DNA from: Pseudomonadales bacterium
Lineage (GTDB): Bacteria; Pseudomonadota; Gammaproteobacteria; Pseudomonadales; Pseudohongiellaceae
Reading direction: 5' to 3'
Assembly: GCA_022821865.1 (NCBI GenBank)
Contig: JAJECW010000007.1
Location: 32,001-72,221, forward strand
DNA: 40,221 nt
Shown: piece by piece, positions 33,721-40,221 of the stretch
How the letters are laid out: each line of letters opens with the position of its first letter
Position numbering within the stretch: position 1 is the stretch's first letter
Translations under genes and position numbers: made by a program
The notes under the pieces: model-generated
Database searches by the model: none
The model's input: the letters and a program-made list of their open reading frames with translations, nothing else
Told to the model about the DNA's origin: nothing

Positions 33721-34740
33721 TCAGGCTTGCCGGTAGCGGTAACTGTAGCCATTGATGGCGGGAACGCCGCCGAGATGGACATAGAGGATTCTGGCGCCGA
33801 GCAGAAAAAAGCCCCGCTTGACCAGATCAATCATGCCCTGCATGGATTTTCCCTCATAGACCGGGTCGGTAATCATGCCTTCGGTGCGGGCCGCAAGCCG
33901 TATGGCCGCGTCGGTTTCGGCGCTGGGCACGCCATAGGCCGGATAGGCGTAATCGGGATTGATACGGATGTCTGTGTCGGAGATTTTTTCATCGATTCCG
34001 ATGAGTTTCGCCGTCTTGCGGGCGATTCGGGCCACCTGGTTGCGGGTCTTCCCGAAGGTTCCCGAAGCATCGATACCGATGACCTGATCAGCGCGGCCGT
34101 CGGGCTTGAAGCCCACGATCATGCCGGCCTGGGTTGAGCCGGTGACCACGCAGACGACGATGCAGTCGAAGCGGAATCCGAGTTCGGCCTCCTGGGCGCG
34201 CACTTCCTCGGCGAATCCCACATAGCCCAGCCCGCCAAGGCGGTGTTCCGAAGCTCCGGCGGGAATGCCGTAGGGCACGCCGCCGGCTTTGCGAACCTCC
34301 TGCATGGCTTCCCGCCAGGAACTGCGGATGCCGATGTCGAAGCCGTCATCCACAATGCGTGAATCCGCCCCCATGAGACGGGACAGCAGGATATTGCCCA
34401 CCCGGTCGTAGACCGCGTCCTCCACGGGAACCCAGCTTTCCTGGACGAGGCGGCATTTCAGGCCGAGTTTGGCGGCAGTGGCCGCCACCAGCCGGGTGTG
34501 GTTGGACTGCACGCCGCCGATGGTCACCAGGGTGTCGGCGCCGCTGGCGAGAATATCGGGCACCAGATATTCGAGCTTGCGCAGCTTGTTGCCGCCAAGG
34601 GCAAGGCCGGAATTGCAATCCTCGCGCTTGGCCCAGATTTCCACCCTTCCGCCCAGGACCTCGGACAGCCGCGGCAGTGCTTCAATGGGGGTAGGACCGA
34701 AAGTCAATGGATAGCGTTCAAAATTCTCAAGCAGGGACAT
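33721..34740 (-). CDS. acdS: 1-aminocyclopropane-1-carboxylate (ACC) deaminase
   Basis: A 339-residue PLP enzyme almost exactly the length of known AcdS. It opens [20 protein letters not shown] and has [13 protein letters not shown] with PLP-lysine at residue 52. [24 protein letters not shown] and [14 protein letters not shown] carry the Tyr-Glu pair (294/295 in Pseudomonas AcdS), and [12 protein letters not shown] carries the leucine that separates true AcdS from D-cysteine desulfhydrase. It breaks ACC into alpha-ketobutyrate and ammonia. Start at 34740 is chosen for family fit; the leader is weak and an in-frame ATG at 34779 would overlap csaA. It follows csaA by 19 bases, so likely the same transcript. 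Confidence 0.85.
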   Translation of the reverse strand: MSLLENFERYPLTFGPTPIEALPRLSEVLGGRVEIWAKREDCNSGLALGGNKLRKLEYLVPDILASGADTLVTIGGVQSNHTRLVAATAAKLGLKCRLVQESWVPVEDAVYDRVGNILLSRLMGADSRIVDDGFDIGIRSSWREAMQEVRKAGGVPYGIPAGASEHRLGGLGYVGFAEEVRAQEAELGFRFDCIVVCVVTGSTQAGMIVGFKPDGRADQVIGIDASGTFGKTRNQVARIARKTAKLIGIDEKISDTDIRINPDYAYPAYGVPSAETDAAIRLAARTEGMITDPVYEGKSMQGMIDLVKRGFFLLGARILYVHLGGVPAINGYSYRYRQA

Positions 34741-34759
34741 GGCGGTGATTTTGGTCAAT

Positions 34760-35113
34760 TCACGCAAGTCGGGAACCATTGGGCACCGGGCGTTCGGGTC
34801 TTGCCAGCACCACGGCGCCGTCGGGACGGTGGAAGCCCGTCACCAGGCATTCCGACATGATCGGTCCGATCTGTTTTGGCGGAAAATTGGTCACCGCAAC
34901 GACCTGCCGGCCAACGAGTTCTTCCCGGGCATACAGGTCGGTAATCCGCGCGCTCGATTTGAGCACGCCGACTTCCGGGCCAAAATCCACCCGCAGGATA
35001 TACGCCGGCTTGCGCGCCTCGGGAAACTCATCGGCTGAAATCACCGTGCCAATGCGAATCTCGACCTTTTCGAAGTCGGCCCAGCCAATGGTGTGTGTCT
35101 GGTCTTTTGCCAT
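34760..35113 (-). CDS. csaA: CsaA-like tRNA-binding domain protein
   Basis: A 117-residue single OB-fold EMAP/Arc1p-type tRNA-binding domain: [38 protein letters not shown], then [31 protein letters not shown], and a late CLVTGF. Length and motif order match CsaA, described as a secretion-related chaperone that also binds tRNA. Cytoplasmic. It lies 34 bases downstream of the PQQ sugar dehydrogenase gene and just before acdS on the same strand. Confidence 0.92.
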   Translation of the reverse strand: MAKDQTHTIGWADFEKVEIRIGTVISADEFPEARKPAYILRVDFGPEVGVLKSSARITDLYAREELVGRQVVAVTNFPPKQIGPIMSECLVTGFHRPDGAVVLARPERPVPNGSRLA

Positions 35114-35147
35114 GGCGGTTTGCCTGCCCCTTTCCTCAAATCACTTT

Positions 35148-36575
35148 TCAATCCAGGGGAACAAACTTCCGCACCCAGCCGTCGCCCTTGGTGAGGGCGT
35201 ACAGTTCTCCCCGGGAGTCGATGCCGAGCCGCAGGTCGGCGCGCATGCCCCGGGCATAGGTATTGGCATGGCCGAAGGCTTCATTGATACTGCCCGCCTC
35301 GCCATGGATATGAATCACCAGTTCCCGGATCTGCGCCGGCCGGTCCGGCGTCAGGCCTTCGGTTTCAATGTAAAACACCCTGCCCCGCACCAGATCGGCG
35401 AACACATACTTGCCCCGCAACTCCGGGATGGCGGCGCCGCGGTAGACATAGCCGCTGCTGATGGCGGCGCCTTCGTCATGATCGTACTGGGCTACCGGAT
35501 ACACAAAATCCTGCTCGTCCGCGGGCCTGGAATACACCGGATTGGGCCGCACCCCGCCGATGCCGAATGCCGTGGCAAAAGTGCCCTCCCGCAGCCGCCA
35601 GCCGTAATTGGCGCCGGGCACACCGATATTGACCTCCTCGATCTGGGTCTGGCCGATGTCATTGATGTACATGGTCCCATCGGAATCGAAGGAAAAGTGC
35701 TGGGCGTGGCGCAGGCCCCAGGCCCAAATCTCCGGGGCGAACCCCGCCATTCCCACGAAGGGATTGTCCGGGGGGACGCCATACCGTTCGCCGCCGAGAG
35801 GGTCGATGCGAATGATCGACGACAGGACTTCGCCGGTGGACTGGCCGTTTTCATTGGGATCATTGGCGCCGCCGCCATCGCCGAGAGTGGCGTACAGCAT
35901 GCCGTAATCGCTGTCGCCGGGCCGGGCTGCGGGATTGAATTCCAGATTGCCGATATTGTGGTTCCAGGCGAACTGGCCGACGCGGAATATCTCCCGGGAT
36001 TCTCCGCGGAAAACACTGGCCGAGGGGTCGTCCATGGTCCACTCGCGGATGACGCTTTCGTGGCTGCCGGAGTTTTCCTCGAAGTAATCCGCGACGCCGC
36101 TGGTGGAAGTCGCGCTGTAGGCGGTGTAGAACCTGCCATGGCCGGGACTGCCGGCGCGGGCGAAATCCGGGTGGAAGGCGACGCCGAGCAAGCCGGTTTC
36201 ATTGGGGAAGACCGAATCGTTGAAATCCACATCCTGCTCGCGCAGATTCAGCAGCAGCTCGGCTTCGCCGCCCGCCTCGCTGACGAGATACAGCGCGCCG
36301 CGCAGATCGTGGATGGCCAGACGACGGGAATCATCGGGGAGAGGCTTGAGATACTGGATGCGGGCGTGGGCATCGGTGGTGAGCAGTACGGACGAAGCAT
36401 CCGGCAGCCGCGGCAGGCGCACGAAATCCGCAAGGCCCACGGCGATATCGCCTGCTTCAATGCGTTCGGGAATCGGGTCCGTCAATGGCTCGGGCGGCGC
36501 CTGCTGGGCGAACGCCGGCAGGCAAGGCCAGACCGCGATACCGCAAATTCGGTGCAAAAATCGGGACAGTCTCAT
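35148..36575 (-). CDS. PQQ-dependent soluble sugar dehydrogenase (glucose/sorbosone type), exported
   Basis: A 475-residue protein with a signal peptide (to about AFAQQ) and a six-bladed beta-propeller of the Asd/GSDH family: ETGLLGVAFHPDFARAGSPGHGRFYTAYSA, RGESREIFRVGQFAWNHNIGNLEFNP, LYATLGDGGGANDPNENGQ, IIRIDPLGGERYGVPPDNPFVG, EIWAWGLRHAQHFSFDSDGTMYINDIGQ and NYGWRLREG. Known members oxidise glucose or aldoses in the periplasm with PQQ. This is a different fold from the two PQQ dehydrogenases at 18-22 kb, so the organism carries at least three quinoprotein genes here. First gene of the ten-gene minus-strand run. Confidence 0.92.
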   Translation of the reverse strand: MRLSRFLHRICGIAVWPCLPAFAQQAPPEPLTDPIPERIEAGDIAVGLADFVRLPRLPDASSVLLTTDAHARIQYLKPLPDDSRRLAIHDLRGALYLVSEAGGEAELLLNLREQDVDFNDSVFPNETGLLGVAFHPDFARAGSPGHGRFYTAYSATSTSGVADYFEENSGSHESVIREWTMDDPSASVFRGESREIFRVGQFAWNHNIGNLEFNPAARPGDSDYGMLYATLGDGGGANDPNENGQSTGEVLSSIIRIDPLGGERYGVPPDNPFVGMAGFAPEIWAWGLRHAQHFSFDSDGTMYINDIGQTQIEEVNIGVPGANYGWRLREGTFATAFGIGGVRPNPVYSRPADEQDFVYPVAQYDHDEGAAISSGYVYRGAAIPELRGKYVFADLVRGRVFYIETEGLTPDRPAQIRELVIHIHGEAGSINEAFGHANTYARGMRADLRLGIDSRGELYALTKGDGWVRKFVPLD

Positions 36576-36702
36576 GCCGGCCTGACCGGGATGACAAAAT
36601 TCCCGGCTACCATAGCCGAAATTTCACAGCGAAGCCAAGCTCAGTTCGGAACCGTTCGGAGATGGCCGCCCCGACATTGCGCCGGAGCGGCTCTCCGTCC
36701 TG

Positions 36703-39700
36703 TTAACGCGCAAGCGCCTCCCGCAGGGACTGCCGTTCCATACAGCTGAGCGCGTCCGCCACGGGGAGCCAGCCGGGCTGGCCGGCGGCGGCGTGGAAAC
36801 TCGCCTCGGCGGGGGTCACGACCGTCGCGTCGTTGGCGCCGCCGGAAAAGGTCTGCGCCACCCGCAGCCAGCGCTCCACGTGGGCCGGGCCGCGCCAGGT
36901 TTCGTTGGCGCGGGCCACTGCCTCGGACCGCAGTTGCGGGGATACGCAGGCGCCGGCGGTGAAACCGGGCATCGCATCCGGCTCGAATCCCGCCGGGTCG
37001 GTTAGCGGATTCCAGCGATTCCTCTCCCTTTCCTCGTCAGGATTCGCGGTTCCGACTTCGCCGGATTGACCCGCGTTGGGCATTCCGCCGATGACGGAAC
37101 TCGTCGAAGTGCCGCCATTAGCGTCCTCAAGACACTCCAGCGCCTCGCGCACCGGCGTCCAGCCCGACCACGTCTTCTCGCCATCCTCCGCCTCATCCGC
37201 CGTGTAGGCCGCGGTCGGCGCGGCGGTAGGCCCCGTCCAGTCCGGCAGCGCCCTGTGGGTGTGCTCGCTCCGGTACGCGATCAGCACCCGATACCAGCTC
37301 GCTCCGTAGTTCGGGGCCTTCCCCGCATTGGACTCGTAGTAGCCCAAGACCCTCTTCCACTGGCTGCCGCTCACGCAGGAGGAGGAAGGGGCTGGCGGCG
37401 GGTCGTCATCGTCTCGCACCGCCACCGTGGCCGCGGCATTCGACGACGCCACCGTGTACCCCGCGCCGGCATCGAGGCTGACGCTCACCGAGCCGTCGGC
37501 CTCGTCGGCGCCGTCGTTCACCGTGGCGACGGTGAGGCTGGCGGTTGTCGCGCCCGCGGCGAGCGTAATGGTGCGGGTGCCGGCGCCGGGGGCGTCCAGG
37601 TAGTCGCCGCTCTGGGCGACGCTGACGCTCACCGTCACGTCGGAAGCCGGCGCGGAGTCGGCGTGGAGCGTGAACGACGCGCCGGTTCCCTCATCCACGG
37701 CGCCGCCCGCCGACAGGCTCAGTTCCGGGATCGGGTCCGGGACGGGGTCCGGCTCCGGTTCCGGCTCCGCGGTTTCTCTCGACTCCAGTTCGGTCAGGGC
37801 CTCGACGATCGGGTCCCAGCGGCTGGCGCTGTAGGCGTCCGCCATGTCCTGGGCTCCGGCGGCGGTCATGGGCGTATGGCCTTCGGCGATGGCGTCCTGG
37901 TCGCCCAGCCCGGCCAGCGCGCGCTTCCAGCGGTTGACATGGGCTTGGCCGTGCTGGGTTTCGTCCGCATACCCCCGCACCGTGGCCTTCAGTCCGCTGT
38001 AGTCCGGCAGTTGCGGCTCCACCACGGGCGGCGGATCGTCGTCGTCGCGCACGGCAACCGACGCCGCGTCGTTCGGGGACGAGGCCACCGTGTAGCCCGC
38101 GCCGCTGTCGAGGCTGACGCTGACGGAGCCATCGGCCTCGTCGACGCTGTCGTTTACCGTGGCGACGGTGAGGCTGGCGGTGGTCGCGCCCGCGGCGAGG
38201 GTAACCGTGCGGGTTCCCGCGCCGGGCGCATCAAGATAGTCACCGCTTTGGGCGACGCTGACGTTCACCGTCACGTCGGCGCCCGGCGCGGAGTCGGCGT
38301 GGACCGTGAACGACGCGCCGCTTCCCTCGTCCACGGCGGAACCGGCCGACAGGCTCAGTTCGGGCTCGGGCGGCGGTGGGGGCGGGTCGGGCTCGGGCGC
38401 TGGGGCGCTTCCCGCCTCAAGGCAGTCCAGCACTTCGCGCACCGGGGTCCAGCCGGACCACACCTCTTCGCCTTCTTCCGCCTCTTCCGCGGTGAAGGCC
38501 GCGGTCGGCCGCGCCGTGGCGCCCTCCCAGGCGGGCAGCGCCTTTTCCGGGCGCGCCAGCCGGTAGGCGATCAGCACGCGGTACCAGTTCGCGCCGTAGT
38601 TGGGGGATTTGTTCGCGTTGGCGTCGTAATAGCCCGCCACCTGATCCCACTGGGCGTCGCTCACGCAGGAGGCGGGCGGCGGGTTGTTGGTCTGGGTGTC
38701 GGCGCCGCCGTCTCCGTCGGAATCACCGATTCCGGCCGACCCCACCTCGATGGTCGCCGGGCCCGCGAGGTCGTTGAACTGCTGCACGCTGCCGTCCTCC
38801 CGGAACTCCGGCGTCACGGTCACCGTGAGCGTCATGGCCTCGGCGGCGTTGTGGGTGAACGAGTAGTCCGTGCCGGTGTGGCCGTTCGAGGCATGCTGGA
38901 CGTAATTCGCCTGATCGGCCAGGACGCTGGTGGACTCGAACTCCACCCGGTAGCCCGTGGCGTGCGGAACCGCGTCCCACGTCGCCTTCGCGGTGTTCGC
39001 GTCCACCGCCGCCACCCGCAGGTTGGCGACCGGAGTGGACGGAACCTGCTCGGCCCGGGACTGGTCCATGCCCATCTGGAAGTCCGTCCCCGTGTCGCGG
39101 ACCAGCACCGTGTGCCCCGACGGGCAGCTGGAGGCGGTGCCGTCGTTCACGTTGAACCGGGTCCCGTAGGCGGGGTTGTGGACGGGGTTGCCGTTGCTGT
39201 CGGTGAGCGTCGGTCGGCTGTCCGTCGTCGTCGGCGGCGCGCGCCCCGACGTCCCGCCGGCCGTGTAGTACCTGCCGGGACGCACCCAGGCGCAAAGATG
39301 GTAGTCCCCGGTCACGCCGTACGCGGGCACGTCGAAGAATACTTTGTCGCTGGCGGGGGATCCGCTGGCGCTCGTGATGATCGTGTTCTCCCAGACCTCG
39401 TTGGTCCAGGGCACCCGCGCCGCGACGTTGATGCGCCGCATGACCGGCGACGGGCTGATGGTGCCCGGCGGATTGGCGATCCGCACCCCGAAACGCGCGA
39501 ACCCGCCCTCGTTCACCGCATCACCGGGTTCGAGCGTCACCTCCGGATCCCTGACCTCCAGGTCGTCGTTCTTGATCGTGTAGGTCCCCGGGTGGATTTT
39601 TATCGTCTTCGCATGCTCCGGGTTCACGAGCTCCACTGTGAAGTTCACCGTCTCGTCCGGCTCGACGTCCGCATCCTGCCTCACCTCGATCTCGAACTTT

Positions 39701-40221
39701 TGATCGGAAAACCCATCCGATCCGATTGTCACATTTACCCGGCACTGGCCATTCATAATAACGTTACCACCAAATAACCTGTAGTCCTGGCCTGAACGCC
39801 AGGCGACACCAACGTGATCCCGTGTCGCCGTGCCGCTGTTATGATTCCAGTTGCAAAACCTAAAGGTAACCGGCCCCTGGATCGTGGACGCGTACGCGGG
39901 GTTCTTGACCAGCTGCACCTTGATCTCCCGCCTCGCGGGAATCGGTGCGCCGGTACCGGGCAAGGACCCGGGGCCTTCCAGACCGGAATCGCTGTGGACG
40001 TATATATGATGATGATAGATCGGCTTCGGGGGCGGGCGGACGATCACCCGGGACTGGTCGTCGTTCCTGATCGTGAACGTCGCCGTGCCGGTGCCCACGA
40101 TCACGCGGTCCTTCATGATGCTGCGGTTGGTGTAGTCGGGATTGAGACAGGTGTTGTGGGTTCTGCCGACACTGCAACTGATCACGGCCTCGCGGAGGTT
40201 GATCCTCACGGTCACCTTCTC
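36703..40221 (-). CDS. giant Calx-beta/fibronectin-like repeat protein, 5' end outside window
   Basis: Minus-strand frame open from the right edge to TAA at 36703 (at least 1172 residues). The frame has no start needed in the window: the first codons (EKVTVRINL) are already inside a domain. Order from N-terminus: two Calx-beta-like units ending FTIRNDD and YTIKNDD, an Ig/FN3-like stretch (NLRVAAVDANTAKATWDAV) near 38.7-39.0 kb, a tryptophan-rich module, a full Calx-beta unit ending in an Asp run, a second module, another near-identical Calx-beta unit, a third and a fourth module. Proline-rich linkers (PEPEPDPVPDP) separate them. Calx-beta units bind calcium in adhesins; extracellular attachment is likely (inference). 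Bacterial secretion signal and C-terminal anchor are not visible. Confidence 0.85.
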   Translation of the reverse strand, partial: EKVTVRINLREAVISCSVGRTHNTCLNPDYTNRSIMKDRVIVGTGTATFTIRNDDQSRVIVRPPPKPIYHHHIYVHSDSGLEGPGSLPGTGAPIPARREIKVQLVKNPAYASTIQGPVTFRFCNWNHNSGTATRDHVGVAWRSGQDYRLFGGNVIMNGQCRVNVTIGSDGFSDQKFEIEVRQDADVEPDETVNFTVELVNPEHAKTIKIHPGTYTIKNDDLEVRDPEVTLEPGDAVNEGGFARFGVRIANPPGTISPSPVMRRINVAARVPWTNEVWENTIITSASGSPASDKVFFDVPAYGVTGDYHLCAWVRPGRYYTAGGTSGRAPPTTTDSRPTLTDSNGNPVHNPAYGTRFNVNDGTASSCPSGHTVLVRDTGTDFQMGMDQSRAEQVPSTPVANLRVAAVDANTAKATWDAVPHATGYRVEFESTSVLADQANYVQHASNGHTGTDYSFTHNAAEAMTLTVTVTPEFREDGSVQQFNDLAGPATIEVGSAGIGDSDGDGGADTQTNNPPPASCVSDAQWDQVAGYYDANANKSPNYGANWYRVLIAYRLARPEKALPAWEGATARPTAAFTAEEAEEGEEVWSGWTPVREVLDCLEAGSAPAPEPDPPPPPPEPELSLSAGSAVDEGSGASFTVHADSAPGADVTVNVSVAQSGDYLDAPGAGTRTVTLAAGATTASLTVATVNDSVDEADGSVSVSLDSGAGYTVASSPNDAASVAVRDDDDPPPVVEPQLPDYSGLKATVRGYADETQHGQAHVNRWKRALAGLGDQDAIAEGHTPMTAAGAQDMADAYSASRWDPIVEALTELESRETAEPEPEPDPVPDPIPELSLSAGGAVDEGTGASFTLHADSAPASDVTVSVSVAQSGDYLDAPGAGTRTITLAAGATTASLTVATVNDGADEADGSVSVSLDAGAGYTVASSNAAATVAVRDDDDPPPAPSSSCVSGSQWKRVLGYYESNAGKAPNYGASWYRVLIAYRSEHTHRALPDWTGPTAAPTAAYTADEAEDGEKTWSGWTPVREALECLEDANGGTSTSSVIGGMPNAGQSGEVGTANPDEERERNRWNPLTDPAGFEPDAMPGFTAGACVSPQLRSEAVARANETWRGPAHVERWLRVAQTFSGGANDATVVTPAEASFHAAAGQPGWLPVADALSCMERQSLREALAR
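37126..37386 (-). repeat. tryptophan-rich module b (SCVSxxQW...LECLED)
   Basis: About 85 residues: CVSGSQWKRVLGYYE, PNYGASWYRVLIAYR, ALPDWTGPTAAPTAAYT, DEAEDGEKTWSGWTPVREA. It repeats the module at 38410-38668 with most aromatic residues kept. Weaker versions without that full pattern are at about 37785-38016 and 36733-36950. Fold not recognised. Confidence 0.65.
37393..37725 (-). repeat. Calx-beta unit 2, near-copy of 38026-38366
   Basis: About 110 residues beginning ELSLSAGGAVDEGTGASF and ending in a DDDD run. It matches the unit at 38026-38366 nearly residue for residue, with changes such as GG/GS and TL/TV, and the DNA is also very similar. A recent internal duplication or recombination is likely. 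Site of possible copy-number change. Confidence 0.8.
38026..38366 (-). repeat. Calx-beta unit 1, near-copy of 37393-37725
   Basis: Encodes ELSLSAGSAVDEGSGASF through TVASSPNDAASVAVRDDDD. See the paired unit at 37393. The conserved ADEADGSVSVSL and GDYLDAPGAGTRT strands and Asp-rich end fit Calx-beta folds. Confidence 0.8.
38410..38668 (-). repeat. tryptophan-rich module a
   Basis: CVSDAQWDQVAGYYDAN, PNYGANWYRVLIAYR, PAWEGATARPTAAFT, EEAEEGEEVWSGWTPVREV. Sister of the module at 37126-37386. Confidence 0.65.

Noticed and set aside
37066..39777. 903-residue plus-strand open frame
   Set aside because: Antisense to the Calx-beta protein; arginine/glycine-rich, periodic only because the true gene is repetitive.
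1..40221. CRISPR arrays, tRNA or rRNA genes, integrase or attachment sites
   Set aside because: Looked for regularly spaced direct repeats, tRNA-like cloverleaf sequence and integrase motifs; none recognised by eye.

Overview
The window is GC-rich, densely coded DNA. It looks like a heterotrophic gammaproteobacterium, probably marine or host/sponge associated. That placement is inferred from overall protein flavour: a selD fusion, PQQ dehydrogenases, Tat-exported hydrolases, secreted Calx-beta proteins and MITE/REP-like repeats. No rRNA, tRNA or phylogenetic marker is present to prove it. No phage, plasmid or CRISPR structure was found.

Layout. (1) 1-3.6 kb: a truncated sodium:solute symporter whose reading frame leaves the left edge, a divergent amidohydrolase, a hotdog thioesterase, a YceI-like protein and a small membrane protein. 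(2) 3.6-9.4 kb: a full 163-bp palindromic repeat, a fused NADH-dehydrogenase-like/SelD protein, a lipoprotein aminopeptidase with a glutaminyl cyclase, a HinT protein, and mtnA. (3) 9.4-12 kb: a class II aldolase/short-chain dehydrogenase fusion that shares one base with mtnA, suggesting a DHAP-shunt type of methylthioadenosine/5'-deoxyadenosine salvage, then an orphan ExbD. (4) 12-22 kb: an oxidative, mostly exported block. It holds a beta-propeller protein with a CxxCH heme site, a secreted HPDLQG protein, a Gfo/Idh dehydrogenase, a Tat-exported FMN 2-hydroxyacid oxidase carrying its own CxxCH, and two tandem translationally coupled PQQ dehydrogenases. (5) 22-25.1 kb: a DUF4143-type AAA ATPase bracketed by palindromes, a KamA-type radical SAM aminomutase and further repeats. 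(6) 25.1-36.6 kb: ten consecutive minus-strand genes, largely hydrolases and small-molecule enzymes: exported fumarylacetoacetase-like protein, exported phosphatase-like protein, Tat amidohydrolase, penicillin acylase, ACT protein, GST, PhoD-like phosphodiesterase, ACC deaminase, CsaA and a PQQ sugar dehydrogenase. (7) 36.7-40.2 kb: a very large secreted-type repeat protein, cut by the right edge.

The most interesting points are the aldolase-SDR/mtnA coupling, the Tat-exported FMN oxidase with a heme-c motif next to two PQQ dehydrogenases, a palindromic repeat family whose ends supply or abut stop codons, the palindrome-wrapped ATPase gene, and the W-rich repeat modules of the right-edge protein.
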